This document shows, one piece after another, positions 25,510 through 36,270 of a stretch of 54,129 nt of DNA. This DNA comes from Clostridia bacterium (GTDB lineage: Bacteria > Bacillota > Clostridia > Oscillospirales > CAG-272), in NCBI GenBank assembly GCA_017621695.1, contig JAGASP010000120.1, positions 1 to 54,129 of the forward strand. The letters run 5' to 3'. The position numbers and the translations under genes are program-made. The number at the start of each line of letters is the position of its first letter. Position 1 is the stretch's first letter. The notes beneath the pieces are model-generated. The model was not told the DNA's origin. It did no database searches and saw only the letters and a list, made by a program, of their open reading frames with translations.

Positions 25510-26139
25510 TTAACAGCTCGGACCGTCCAGATACCAGTCGTTGTTTTCGTAAACGAAGGTCAGGTCAATGGTGGTCCACTCGGGATAGCTTTCTGTGTAG
25601 GAATTAATCTCCACGATGATATAGTCCCCACGGCTGGGGGTCACGATCTTCATAGAAGCATAATCGTACACACGCACGTCGGAGATAAGAGGCTCGACGT
25701 TTTTATTCTGATACAACCATTGCTCATCCTCGGAATATCGCGCGGGAAGGATGGAATTGGCCACCATATCCGATGCAAAGCCTGTAAACAGCGTCTCAAA
25801 CAGCGAATATCTGTAAGCCTCGCTGTATACGGCAGCGGCCGCCTCCTTGATGTGCTCGATGCCGGCATATTTTGCATAAATGGACACAAATTCTCTGCCG
25901 TCATCCGCAACACCGTAGTAGCGGTGCAAAAGCTTGTCCTCCTCGCTGTCTCTGGGATACACGGGCAGACCTGCGCCAAACAGCACGACGTTGATCTCAT
26001 GGGAGGTTTCGATGACCTCCACGAGTCTGTCATAAATATCCTCCAGCTCAGGGGGCTTTGACGCGCAGGAGGACAGCGGCAGGATTGCCGTGAGCATCAC
26101 GATAAGAGAAAGCAGGAGCGAAATGCATTTGATTTTCAT
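25510..26139 (-). CDS. Lipoprotein co-transcribed with gyrA
   Basis: A 209-residue predicted lipoprotein with signal peptide (MKIKCISLLLSLIVMLTAI start) and lipobox LSSC (Cys about 25). The mature protein begins with an acidic helix (ELEDIYDRLVEVIE), continues with mixed alpha/beta sequence including YYGVADDGREFVSIYAKYAG and ends in a beta-rich segment (YIIVEINSYTES, TTIDLTFVYENNDWYLDGPSC). That last pattern resembles the NTF2-like or DUF-type beta sheets that end in W-x-L-D-G-P, but I cannot name a family. It begins 4 bases after the gyrA stop on the same strand, so it is probably translated from the gyrA transcript, unusual company for a gyrase gene. Confidence 0.78.
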   Translation of the reverse strand: MKIKCISLLLSLIVMLTAILPLSSCASKPPELEDIYDRLVEVIETSHEINVVLFGAGLPVYPRDSEEDKLLHRYYGVADDGREFVSIYAKYAGIEHIKEAAAAVYSEAYRYSLFETLFTGFASDMVANSILPARYSEDEQWLYQNKNVEPLISDVRVYDYASMKIVTPSRGDYIIVEINSYTESYPEWTTIDLTFVYENNDWYLDGPSC

Positions 26140-26143
26140 GCAA

Positions 26144-28798
26144 TCATGCCTCCGTGGTTTCTGCGGTTTCCGCGGCGGTTTCCGCGGCGGTCTCCGCGGC
26201 GGTTTCCGCGCTTTCGACAGCTTCTTCGGTTGCTTCGGTTGCCTCTTGGCTTTCTTCCTCCTTGGCGACCTTGGTGAAGTTTACAATATACCGATCGGAA
26301 TCCAAACGCATGACAATGACACCCGTCGCGCTTCTCGACAGCACCGAAATATCTGCGGCAGGGGTACGGATGATGGTACCCGCATCGGTGATCATCATGA
26401 GGTCGTCATCCTCGGAAACCGTGAGAATACCTGCCAGAAGTCCCGTCTTTTCGTTGATATTCTGACAGATGACACCGCCGCCGCCACGGTGCTTCATGAC
26501 GCGGAAGTCATCAAAGGAGGTACGCTTACCGATACCCTTCTGGGTAACGGTGACCAGATGCTTGGTCTCATCCACCTCCACAGCACCTACCACATAATCG
26601 TCATCCTTGAGGGTAATACCGATCACGCCGCGAGCCGAACGACCCATTGCGCGCACCTGAGACTCCTCAAATCTCACGGCGTTACCCTGCGCGGTTGCCA
26701 GCACGAGCTGACTCTTGCCATAGGTGTGCACAACGTAAAGCAACTCGTCTCCCTCGTCAAGGTTGATGGCAATCTTACCGCCCTTGCGCTGGTATTCGTA
26801 CTCAGAAAGCAGGGTGCGCTTGATGATACCCTTGCGGGTGACCATCACGAGATATTCCTCCTCGGAGAATCCGTCCACGCTGATGAGGGAGGTAACCTTT
26901 TCGCCGTCTGCAAGCTGCAAAAGATTGACAATATTGGTACCCTTGGCAGTACGGGATGCCTCGGGAACCTGGAAGGCGCGCATGGTCTGCACGCGACCCG
27001 TATTGGTGAAGAACAGCACGGTGGAGTGGGAGTGGACAGACACCAGCTTTTCGATGAAGTCCTCCTCCTTGGTGGTCATGCCCATGATGCCCTTACCGCC
27101 TCTGTGCTGTGCGGAATAGGTATCCGAGGGCTGACGCTTGATATAGCCCGCGTTGGTCAGGGTCAGCACACAGTTGTGCTTCTCCACGAGATCCTCGTCG
27201 ATGATCTCATTGGCCACAGCCTCGATGTTGGTGCGGCGCTCATCACCGTACTTGTCGCGGATGGCGAGCATTTCTTCTTTAATGATGGCTTTGACACGGT
27301 TCATGTCGCCCAGAATGGCTCTGTATTCCTCAATATCTCCCTTGAGGGAAATGAGCTTGTCCTCGATCTTTTGCCTCTCCAGACCCGAAAGGCGACCCAG
27401 CGTCAAGGAAACGATGGCCTGCGCCTGCTCCTCGGAAAGTCCGGGATTTTCCGCGCCCGCAAAGCCTATAAGATCCAGCTCCCCGTTTTCATCTCTTGCG
27501 GGGGTGGGGCCGTCAAAGCGCTTCATCAGGTTGATCTTTGCCGTGGGGGTATCGGGGGAGGAACGGATGATGCTGATGACCTCGTCGATGTTATCAATGG
27601 CAAGCTGGTAGCCTTCAAAGATGTGTGCATCCTTCATAGCGGCCGCCAGATCGTATTTGACACGGCGGATGATCACGTCTTCCTGATGAGCAATATAGTA
27701 GTCCAGAATGGGCAAGAGACCCAAAACCTTGGGCTCGTTATTGACAAGCGCCAGCATATTGATGGCGCAGGTATCCTGCAACTGGGAATATCTGTAGAGC
27801 TGATTGAGAAGAATGTGACCGTTGGTCTCGCGCTTGTACTCAATGACAATGCGCATACCGTTTTCCTGATCCGATTCATCGCGCAGCTCGGTGATACCCT
27901 CCACGCGCTTTTCCTTATGCAATCCCGCAATTGCCTCACAAAGCTGGCTCTTGTTGACACCGTAAGGAATCTCGGTGATCACAATGCGGCGGTTCTCCTC
28001 CTCGACCTCTGCCTTGGCGCGCACCATGACGCGGCCTCTGCCCGTCATGTAGGCTTCCTTGATACCGTTCGTACCGTAGATGGTACCGTAGGTGGGAAAA
28101 TCGGGACCCTTGATAAACTGCATAATATCAAACAGATCGCAATCGGGATGATCCATACGGTATACCGTACCGTCAATGACCTCACGAAGGTTGTGCGGGG
28201 GAATATTGGTCGCCATACCGACAGCAATACCCATCGCACCGTTGACGAGCAGATTAGGGAAGCGGGAGGGCAGAACGCTGGGCTCGCGGAGACGGTTGTC
28301 AAAGTTAGGCACCATGACAACGACTTCCTTGTCGAGATCCCTCAGCATTTCATCCGCGATCTTTTCCATGCGCGCCTCGGTATAACGGTAAGCCGCAGGC
28401 GGGTCGCCGTCGATGGAACCGAAGTTACCCTGTCCTTCAATGAGGGGGTATCGCATATAGAAGGGCTGTGCCAGATGTACCATGGTACCGTACACCGAGC
28501 TGTCACCGTGAGGATGATATTTACCCAGCACGGCACCGACCACGTGCGCCGACTTACGGGTAGGCTTATCGTGGGTCAGGTGATCCTCGTACATGGCGTA
28601 CATGACGCGACGCTGACCCGGCTTCATACCGTCGCGCACGTCGGGCAGAGCACGGGCGACGATGACCGACATGGCATATTCAATGAAGGATTTTCTCACC
28701 TCATGCTCCATGTTTACGTCAAGAATCTTTTGATTTTCAAACAAAAGACTTTCCTGCTGTTTGGCCTGTTCATGCTCTTTTTTTCTGTTGATGCTCAT
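26144..28798 (-). CDS. gyrA: DNA gyrase subunit A
   Basis: An 884-residue GyrA. It cuts and rejoins DNA in the A2B2 gyrase that introduces negative supercoils. The catalytic tyrosine is Tyr139 in [10 protein letters not shown]. The quinolone-determining loop is [15 protein letters not shown]: Ser100 equals E. coli Ser83, and Gly104 stands where Asp/Glu87 is usual. The GyrA box is QHRGGKG (about 562), as required for wrapping, followed by the beta-pinwheel C-terminal domain. The tail ends with an acidic region of E-T-A-A repeats from a 12-base microsatellite (26165-26212). Ribosome site AAAAGGAATG precedes ATG 28798. It lies after mreC-mreD rather than directly after gyrB, and a lipoprotein gene follows by 4 bases. 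Confidence 0.98.
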   Translation of the reverse strand: MSINRKKEHEQAKQQESLLFENQKILDVNMEHEVRKSFIEYAMSVIVARALPDVRDGMKPGQRRVMYAMYEDHLTHDKPTRKSAHVVGAVLGKYHPHGDSSVYGTMVHLAQPFYMRYPLIEGQGNFGSIDGDPPAAYRYTEARMEKIADEMLRDLDKEVVVMVPNFDNRLREPSVLPSRFPNLLVNGAMGIAVGMATNIPPHNLREVIDGTVYRMDHPDCDLFDIMQFIKGPDFPTYGTIYGTNGIKEAYMTGRGRVMVRAKAEVEEENRRIVITEIPYGVNKSQLCEAIAGLHKEKRVEGITELRDESDQENGMRIVIEYKRETNGHILLNQLYRYSQLQDTCAINMLALVNNEPKVLGLLPILDYYIAHQEDVIIRRVKYDLAAAMKDAHIFEGYQLAIDNIDEVISIIRSSPDTPTAKINLMKRFDGPTPARDENGELDLIGFAGAENPGLSEEQAQAIVSLTLGRLSGLERQKIEDKLISLKGDIEEYRAILGDMNRVKAIIKEEMLAIRDKYGDERRTNIEAVANEIIDEDLVEKHNCVLTLTNAGYIKRQPSDTYSAQHRGGKGIMGMTTKEEDFIEKLVSVHSHSTVLFFTNTGRVQTMRAFQVPEASRTAKGTNIVNLLQLADGEKVTSLISVDGFSEEEYLVMVTRKGIIKRTLLSEYEYQRKGGKIAINLDEGDELLYVVHTYGKSQLVLATAQGNAVRFEESQVRAMGRSARGVIGITLKDDDYVVGAVEVDETKHLVTVTQKGIGKRTSFDDFRVMKHRGGGGVICQNINEKTGLLAGILTVSEDDDLMMITDAGTIIRTPAADISVLSRSATGVIVMRLDSDRYIVNFTKVAKEEESQEATEATEEAVESAETAAETAAETAAETAETTEA
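26165..26212 (-). repeat. 12-base coding tandem repeat in the gyrA tail
   Basis: Four units of GGTTTCCGCGGC with single changes (26165, 26177, 26189, 26201), encoding an acidic Ala/Glu/Thr tail. Confidence 0.85.
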
Positions 28799-28869
28799 GT
28801 TTTACATTCCTTTTCTTTCAGGTTTTGGTAGTCAATTTTAAATTATATGATGATTTTGAGAGGTGACTG

Positions 28870-29487
28870 TCAGGTCACCAGAGGATCTTTGTCAAATTTC
28901 CGCTTGACCGCCCGCACGGGCAGATAGATGAGGGGGGAGAACAGCACCGTCAGAATCCACACGGGTAACAGTCCGTGGGTCAAAAAGCTGAACGGCGGAA
29001 GCGCACCGATTCTGAGGATCATGAGAATATAGCGGAATCCCCCGTCAAAAAAGCTGCCGACCGCTGCAAATACAAGAAACGACGGCAAATTTCCCGCCAG
29101 TATTTTTTGAAACAGCACACCCGACGCGTATCCCAAAACAGCGTAGACGAGGGGGAGCAGCATGATCCCGCCGAGTAGTGCATCCATGGAGAGACATTCA
29201 GCAACGATCCCCCCGAAACATCCGCAGATGCCTCCCTCCTTTTCCCCAAACACACAACCTGTGGCAAGCACAAAAAGCAGGCACAGAGCAGGAGACGCGG
29301 AAGGGAGAACAAACAGGGGAATTTTTGCAAGCAGGGTGGTCTGTATGCCCCCCAGCAAGCAAAGCGTAATGAGGGCAAGCACCAGCAGCTTGACAGCTCT
29401 GTAGGTTTGGCGTTTTTCGGAATATCCTCCCGTATGCAGGGTTCTGTCGCCGTAGCTGTCAACACCGCGAAAGCGTTGGATCTTCAT
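28870..29487 (-). CDS. mreD: Rod shape-determining protein MreD
   Basis: A 205-residue membrane protein of the elongasome, which with MreC and MreB guides side-wall peptidoglycan synthesis. About five or six helices are predicted, with L-L-G-G-I-M-L-L-P-L-V-Y-A and the G-A-L-P-P-F-S-F-L pattern typical of MreD in Clostridia. An N-terminal cytoplasmic stretch of about 30 residues (RFRGVDSYGDRTLHTGGYS) is longer than usual. It overlaps mreC by 4 bases (ATGA), so translation is coupled. mreB is not in the window. The gene lies between mreC and gyrA, where GyrB/GyrA would normally be neighbours. An inverted repeat AGGTGAC/GTCACC spans its stop (about 28859-28880). Confidence 0.9.
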   Translation of the reverse strand: MKIQRFRGVDSYGDRTLHTGGYSEKRQTYRAVKLLVLALITLCLLGGIQTTLLAKIPLFVLPSASPALCLLFVLATGCVFGEKEGGICGCFGGIVAECLSMDALLGGIMLLPLVYAVLGYASGVLFQKILAGNLPSFLVFAAVGSFFDGGFRYILMILRIGALPPFSFLTHGLLPVWILTVLFSPLIYLPVRAVKRKFDKDPLVT

Positions 29488-30368
29488 GCGCCGCCCTCAC
29501 TTTCAGGGGTATGATCCCCCTCGGTATAGCGGATATATGACGTCAGGATCATGACCTCCTTCGTGTCCGAAAAGTCATGAAACGGCGTGACAATCGCCTC
29601 TTTGGTGCGGCTGTGCGGGTTGACAGAAACCTCTGCCACCTTCCCGATGGGAATGCCGTAAGGATAGACCGACCCGTTTCCGGATGTCATCACGGTATCG
29701 CCCTCCTTGATTTCTGCATCCTCGGGGAGATATTTGAGCACAGCCTGTCCCTGATAAAGATATGCAAAATCTCCCTCCAAAAGCCCCTTGTCCGAGGATT
29801 CAGGGGACAAGGCACCTACCGACGACGTGGGTTTCAGAATCGTTTGGACGTAGCATTGGTTGATACCGACCTCCACGACCATACCCACAAGCCCCGACGT
29901 ACTGACCACAGGCATTCCCTTTTGAATGCCATGTGCGCTGCCTTTGTTGAGGGTCAAAAGGGTTTCAAAGCCGCCGCTTCCCTCTCCTGAGGCGGAGATG
30001 ACCCGCGCGGCACACATCTGATAGTCAATATGCTCTTCCTTCATGGACAGATAGCGGTATAGCCATGCCTGTTCATCATAAAGGATCTCTGCATCCGAAA
30101 GCTCGGCACGGAGAGATTCGTTTTCAAGCTCCAGCGCATCGATCTTTTCCTGTAGCCTGTCCACGTCTTCAAAATGCATCACAAAGCCGCCGATACCGTC
30201 TCCGACTTTGGAAAAGACCCATTGGAAGGGATAGATCACGGTATTTCCCACGCGGTGCAAAAGCGATCCCCAGCCCATGATGAGAAAAACGCCGCAAAAA
30301 ATTGCAAGAAGGAGCGCGACGGCACACAGCTTCATCAAAAATTTATGACGCACAAAAAATCGTCTCAT
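29484..30368 (-). CDS. mreC: Rod shape-determining protein MreC
   Basis: A 294-residue single-pass protein: a short cytoplasmic start, one helix (about 14-34), a coiled coil (about 66-95, LQEKIDALELENESLRAEL) and the extracytoplasmic beta-barrel MreC domain with T-L-N-K-G-S-A-H-G-I-Q-K-G-M-P-V-V, S-G-L-V-G-M-V-V-E-V and T-S-G-N-G-S-V-Y-P-Y-G-I-P-I-G. It scaffolds the elongation complex in the cell envelope. Length is normal. The presence of MreC/D suggests a rod-shaped cell. It starts just below a 650-base DnaA-box-rich region and is the first gene of the mreC-mreD-gyrA transcript as far as can be seen. Confidence 0.95.
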   Translation of the reverse strand: MRRFFVRHKFLMKLCAVALLLAIFCGVFLIMGWGSLLHRVGNTVIYPFQWVFSKVGDGIGGFVMHFEDVDRLQEKIDALELENESLRAELSDAEILYDEQAWLYRYLSMKEEHIDYQMCAARVISASGEGSGGFETLLTLNKGSAHGIQKGMPVVSTSGLVGMVVEVGINQCYVQTILKPTSSVGALSPESSDKGLLEGDFAYLYQGQAVLKYLPEDAEIKEGDTVMTSGNGSVYPYGIPIGKVAEVSVNPHSRTKEAIVTPFHDFSDTKEVMILTSYIRYTEGDHTPESEGGA

Positions 30369-30619
30369 AGCCGAAAGCTCCGCACCTCCTCACGAATTTT
30401 TTAGGTAAAATCAACATGACATTTTGAATGTCTTTTCCATGTCGTATGTGGAAAAGTTTTTTTGCAAGATTCTGCAACTTTTTTCTGAAAATTCACCGTA
30501 TTTTTTCGGGTATACATGAAAAAATAACATGATTTTCACTTTTTTTCCACAATCCGCAAATTATACCGGGAACACGAAAAAAATCAATTTCCTACGAGAT
30601 TTTGTTTTGTAAAAATCAT

Positions 30620-30652
30620 TTATCCACAGAGTTATCCACATCCTGTGGATAA
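30620..30652. promoter_or_regulatory. DnaA-box triplet A
   Basis: TTATCCACA at 30620 and 30632 (plus) and TGTGGATAA at 30644 (minus), 12-base steps, all perfect consensus. Confidence 0.9.
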
Positions 30653-30719
30653 CTTTTTTGGTGGTTTTCCCACTGTTTTTTCAGGTTTTTATGAAAATAT
30701 ATTCATTTTTCGCCAACCC

Positions 30720-30783
30720 ATGACACAAATGCCAATATCATGACATTTATATGACAAACGGATGACAAATATACGACATTTTG
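30720..30783 (+). repeat. 11-base iteron-like ATGACA repeats
   Basis: ATGACA starts at 30720, 30740, 30751 and 30762, with a variant ACGACA at 30773; the last four have exact 11-base spacing. They lie between the two DnaA-box triplets. Confidence 0.75.
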
Positions 30784-30816
30784 CGATTTTAGCCGTGTTA
30801 GATTTATCACCGGGAG

Positions 30817-30849
30817 TTTTCCACAGGCTGTGGATAATTCTGTGGAAAA
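30817..30849. promoter_or_regulatory. DnaA-box triplet B
   Basis: TTTTCCACA at 30817, TGTGGATAA at 30829, TGTGGAAAA at 30841; 12-base steps. Confidence 0.8.
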
Positions 30850-30939
30850 TGTCTCCGACGACTCAACCCCTTTTTAAAAACAGAGTTGAAAAATCCCAAG
30901 AACTTAAAAATTTATATCCGGCGTTTCATATCCTTAAAT

Positions 30940-31016
30940 TTTTAAAGTTTTGAGGATATGTAAGGAACTTTTTCAAAAGTTCCTTACGCGGGGTCAAGGG
31001 GCAGAGCCCCTTCTAC
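30940..31016 (+). repeat. Dispersed double-hairpin repeat
   Basis: TTTTTAAAGTTTTGAGG lead, hairpin AAGGAACTTTTTC/AAAAGTTCCTT, then GGGGTCAAGGGGCAGAGCCCC second hairpin. Same family as 10036-10112 and related to the 102-bp tandem repeats. It lies just after the gyrB stop. Confidence 0.7.
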
Positions 31017-31022
31017 ATAAAA

Positions 31023-33041
<2,019 letters not shown>

Positions 33042-33055
33042 TTAGTTTTCTTTTT

Positions 33056-33155
33056 TCTCGGAAAACTTCTTGAAAGAAGTTTTTCTTGCAAACTCAGCCA
33101 AATATGCCTACGGCATGATTTGCCCAAACCCTTCAAGAACTTTTAAAAACAAAAA
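33056..33155 (-). repeat. Dispersed hairpin repeat in the remB-gyrB gap
   Basis: On the minus strand it begins TTTTTAAAAGTTCTTGAAGG and ends in a hairpin with arms AAAACTTCTT/AAGAAGTTTT; TGCCGTAGGCA forms another small hairpin. The start matches the copy at 10036-10112. Confidence 0.6.
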
Positions 33156-33214
33156 TAATTGATTGTGGGGCGCGTGATCACACCAAACAGTGCGTCAAGT
33201 GCCTCCTAAAAAAA

Positions 33215-33487
33215 TTACAGCACACCCTCTCCCCCATCAAAGCGCCCGATCAGCGCCGACGTAGAGAGCTGTGAAAAACAGATTTTATTTTGACCGTCCT
33301 TCGGATCTCTGTAGAGCACGAAGGACTTGGGTATTTCCTCTTGATTGGCAGCCGATACCAAATGGTTTTTCTCGGCCTCCGACAAATATTTGCGGGTGAT
33401 CTTTGAAATGGTAGTCCTGTCCATATCAAAAATTCCGATGATATCCTTCTGCCGGATATTTTTTTGATTTCCTATGTGAAGATACAT
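33215..33487 (-). CDS. remB: Extracellular-matrix regulator RemB-like (YaaB/DUF370)
   Basis: A 90-residue member of the RemB/YaaB family, small DNA-binding-like regulators connected with biofilm matrix genes in Bacillus. The family start MYLHIGNQKNIRQKDIIGIF and D-M-D-R-T-T-I-S-K-I-T-R-K-Y-L are clear. The gene sits between recF and gyrB, the position of yaaB in Bacillus subtilis. Start chosen at the third of three tandem ATGs (33487), since AGAGGT lies 7 bases before it; the other two would be too close. It begins 10 bases after the recF stop, so the two are co-transcribed. Its C-terminus (FDGGEGVL) is slightly extended compared with the shortest members. Confidence 0.88.
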   Translation of the reverse strand: MYLHIGNQKNIRQKDIIGIFDMDRTTISKITRKYLSEAEKNHLVSAANQEEIPKSFVLYRDPKDGQNKICFSQLSTSALIGRFDGGEGVL

Positions 33488-33497
33488 CATCATACCT

Positions 33498-34661
33498 CTA
33501 TTTTATTTCATAAGTTCCCCGCTCTACCTTGATATGCCGTACCTGACTCATACCAAAATCCGCGGCATCGGGGTCGCAGGCCGTCATGATGACCTGCCGC
33601 CCCGTCATTTCGCTGACGAGATATTCCCTGCGGTGTACATCCAGCTCTGACAGTACGTCATCAAAGAGAAATACGGGCATCTCACCGTCACATTCCTTCG
33701 CAGAGACCCATCCCTCGGCCAGTTTCATGGCCAACGCCAGAGAACGCTGTTGCCCCTGTGAGGCGTACAAACGGGCAGGACGGCCGTTCAAAGTGATTTT
33801 CACGTCATCCCTGTGGATGCCGTACAACGTGCCGCCTGTGGCGATCTCGCGGTCGTGGTGCGCCGACAAAAGATGACGGTATCTTTCCAACGCCATCTCC
33901 TCGGTCAAGCCCTCCAGGGAAGTCTCAAAGCCCTCTCGCTTCATCCATTCCATCCCCAGCGTGGGAAGATAGCTGATCTCGGGTACCTCGTCTCCCCCCT
34001 CGTACTTGCCCATCATGGCCGAAAAAATGATCCTTACCTGCTCGTTGATCGCCTTGATATACTCATAACGCTTGAGGGTCAGATACGCCGCCTCCTTGGC
34101 AAGCTGCTCCGACCACATGGGCTCAGTCGCCTCAAATACCGCCCTTTGATCCACGGCCGTCTTGAGTAGCGCGTTTCTCTCCTTGATGAGATGATTGTAA
34201 CGCTGCAAAGAACGGAGATACGCAGGCTTGAGCTGGGAGAGCGCGACATTCATGTAGCTTCGCCTGAGATCCGGCCCCCCCTGAATCAGGGAAAGATGCT
34301 CGGGACAGAACAGCACCACACGAAATATTCCCATCATGTCCGATAGCTTGTCTATTTTGACACCGTTGTGCTTGACAATGCGCTTGGCCTTGCCGCCAAA
34401 CGTCTGCACCGAAAGTGTCTGCTCACGGATGCTGTCCGAAAACGTGTTCTCCACCGTCGCCGCGTCACAGTCGTGACGGATGAGCTCGGCCTCCTTCGCG
34501 GGACGAAAGCTCTTTCCCAACGCGGTGTAATATACGGCCTCCAAAAGGTTGGTCTTTCCCTGCGCGTTGTCACCGTACAGGAGATTGACATGGGGGGAAA
34601 ACTCCACCTCGCAGGACGCAACGTTGCGGAAGTTTTGTATTTTGATCTTTTGGCATATCAT
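33498..34661 (-). CDS. recF: DNA replication/repair protein RecF
   Basis: A 387-residue SMC-like ATPase that loads RecA at gaps with RecO and RecR. Visible are the N-terminal IKIQNFRN start, Walker A GDNAQGKTN (30-38), the FCPEHLSLIQGGPDLRR lobe, the ABC-type signature SQGQQRSLALAMKLAE and Walker B FLFDDVLSELD. Length is typical. It is normally preceded by yaaA (S4-like) in Bacillus; here that slot between dnaN and recF is filled by 102-bp tandem repeats and no yaaA is present. ATG 34661 is the only reasonable start; its ribosome site is weak (TGTGACATG context). Confidence 0.97.
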   Translation of the reverse strand: MICQKIKIQNFRNVASCEVEFSPHVNLLYGDNAQGKTNLLEAVYYTALGKSFRPAKEAELIRHDCDAATVENTFSDSIREQTLSVQTFGGKAKRIVKHNGVKIDKLSDMMGIFRVVLFCPEHLSLIQGGPDLRRSYMNVALSQLKPAYLRSLQRYNHLIKERNALLKTAVDQRAVFEATEPMWSEQLAKEAAYLTLKRYEYIKAINEQVRIIFSAMMGKYEGGDEVPEISYLPTLGMEWMKREGFETSLEGLTEEMALERYRHLLSAHHDREIATGGTLYGIHRDDVKITLNGRPARLYASQGQQRSLALAMKLAEGWVSAKECDGEMPVFLFDDVLSELDVHRREYLVSEMTGRQVIMTACDPDAADFGMSQVRHIKVERGTYEIK

Positions 34662-34715
34662 GTCACAGAAAAACCTCCGAACGTCTGATTTTGCTTTTTT
34701 GTGTCTCCTTAACCC

Positions 34716-35075
34716 CTTTTAAAAGGTTTTGGAGGTCAAGGAACCTTTTTTCAAAAGGTTCCTTGCGTACCCCTAAAACACCATCGCTTTCTAATCTCTC
34801 AACGGGTGTCCTTGACCTTTTTAAAAGATTTTAGAGGTCAAGGAACCTTTTCTCAAAAGGTTCCTTGCGTACCCCTAAAGCACCATCGCTTTTCGATCTC
34901 TCAACGGGTGTCCTTGGCCTTTTTAAAAGGTTTTGGAGGTCAAGGAACCTTTTCTCAAAAGGTTCCTTGCGTACCCCTAAAGCACCATCGCTTTCCGATC
35001 TCTCAACGGGTGTCCTTGACCTTTTTAAAAGATTTTGAGGGGTCAAGGGGAACTTTTATCAAAAGTTCCCCTTGC
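34716..35075 (+). repeat. 102-bp tandem repeat array between recF and dnaN
   Basis: Three full and one partial unit; the phrase GGAGGTCAAGGAACC recurs at 34731, 34833, 34935 and (as a variant) 35037, period 102. Each unit has hairpin arms AAGGAACCTTTT/AAAAGGTTCCTT and a tail ...CCATCGCTTT...TCTCAACGGGTGTCC. A short CGTACTCCT repeat follows at 35075-35100. No gene. Related units in reverse orientation are at 48488-48815. Confidence 0.88.
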
Positions 35076-35100
35076 GTACTCCTCGTACTCCTCGTACTCC

Positions 35101-36270
35101 TTACTCCTTCATTCTGACGGGCAGGAGCATGAAGAGCTCGGAGTTTCCTTCGTTTGCTTCGTTTTCGGGGTCGGCGGGCTCAATATTCATGCTGGCCAGA
35201 GGGGAGGAGAGGGAGAGTCTGATACGATCGGCAGTGCAAGCGCGCAGGCAATCCATGAGATAGCGGTTGTTGAAGGCGATGATGATATCGTCACCCTCGT
35301 GGAAGACGGACAGCTCGTCGTAAGCGCTGCCCGCACCGGAGTTGGCGGAGATCTTCAAAAGCGTTCCCGATGCCTCCAGCTTGACATGGGAGCGACCGCT
35401 GCTGCCGGCCACCTTTTCTTCGGTGATGAGCGCCGCACGTTCCAGAGAAGACAGGAGCTGCTCTCTGTCGGCATAGACCGCGATGTGATGGTTTTTGAGA
35501 ATGATCCTGTCATAGTTGATGTATTCACCCTCGATCAGCTTGGAGAAGAAGATCACGTCACCCATGACAAAAATAATATTCTTGCGGTTCACGTAAATGC
35601 AAACGTTGGCGTCCTCATCCTTGACAGCACTTCCAAGCAGCTTGTAGATCTCTGTCACACTGCGGTTGGGAATGATGAATTTGAATTCGTTGCTTGCTCC
35701 CTCAATGCTGTCAATGTCCGCCATCATGCCGCAAAGCGCCATTTTGAAGGAATCGCAGGAAACAAGCTTCATATGCTCGTCCTTGATGTGGAAGTAAAGA
35801 CCGTTGAGAACGGCGCGCTGATCATTGACACCCATGGCAAACAGACACTTGCCTATCATGTCGCGCAGGATTTTTGCGGGAACGTTAAAGCCCTGCTGAG
35901 AGATAAGACGGGGAATTTCGGGAAAATCCTTGCCGTTCAATGCACTCATGGTGTGGGAGGACTTGCCGGAAACGATGGTCGCACAGCCGCGGCTGTCTAC
36001 CGTCAGGGTGATCTGATCGCCGTCCATGGCGCGCACCGTCTGGCTGAACTTGGATGCGTTGATGATGGTATCACCGGATTCGATGACCTCTGCCTGCAGC
36101 GTGATACGTACACCCTTTTCAAGATCAAAGGTGGTCAGCACACAAGTGCCGTCAGATTCAGCCTCAATGAGAATGCCCTCGGCGGCAGGGAGGGTGTTCT
36201 TGGTAGAAACGCCACTTGCCAAAGGTATGACAGCAGCGCAGATAGACTCTTTTTCAAATACGATTTTCAT
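35101..36270 (-). CDS. dnaN: DNA polymerase III sliding clamp (beta subunit)
   Basis: A 389-residue beta clamp that encircles DNA and holds the replicase. It shows the family start MKIVFEKESICAAV and three repeated clamp domains, with LISQQGFNVPAKILRDMI and KLVSCDSFKMAL-type signatures and the C-terminal LLPVRM that ends nearly all clamps. Length is slightly above the usual 366-380. Ribosome site AAGGAG is 11 bases from ATG 36270, a little far. It is downstream of dnaA across a 586-base region with DnaA boxes, and upstream of the 102-bp repeats. Part of the dnaA-dnaN-recF order typical of Bacillota. Confidence 0.98.
   Translation of the reverse strand: MKIVFEKESICAAVIPLASGVSTKNTLPAAEGILIEAESDGTCVLTTFDLEKGVRITLQAEVIESGDTIINASKFSQTVRAMDGDQITLTVDSRGCATIVSGKSSHTMSALNGKDFPEIPRLISQQGFNVPAKILRDMIGKCLFAMGVNDQRAVLNGLYFHIKDEHMKLVSCDSFKMALCGMMADIDSIEGASNEFKFIIPNRSVTEIYKLLGSAVKDEDANVCIYVNRKNIIFVMGDVIFFSKLIEGEYINYDRIILKNHHIAVYADREQLLSSLERAALITEEKVAGSSGRSHVKLEASGTLLKISANSGAGSAYDELSVFHEGDDIIIAFNNRYLMDCLRACTADRIRLSLSSPLASMNIEPADPENEANEGNSELFMLLPVRMKE

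Larger units (their letters stand above)
30369..31022. other. DnaA-box-rich gap between mreC and gyrB (possible oriC part)
   Basis: 654 bases with no gene, AT-rich. DnaA boxes: 30447-30455, 30543-30551 (TTTTCCACA forms), triplet 30620-30628, 30632-30640, 30644-30652 (perfect TTATCCACA or complement), triplet 30817-30825, 30829-30837, 30841-30849. Both triplets have exact 12-base steps. Iteron-like repeats lie between them. A dispersed hairpin repeat is at the gyrB end. Confidence 0.75.

Noticed and set aside
26090..28831. Very long open frame opposite gyrA (over 900 codons)
   Set aside because: It mirrors the gyrase gene, has no ribosome site, and shows low-complexity shadow composition. The gyrase frame has clear motifs.
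28859..28880. Terminator at the mreD stop (AGGTGAC/GTCACC)
   Set aside because: Short stem without a T run; only noted within the mreD entry.
34716..35075. CRISPR array or coding tandem repeat
   Set aside because: 102-base units are near-identical throughout, with no spacer part; hairpins and lack of open frame argue against coding.
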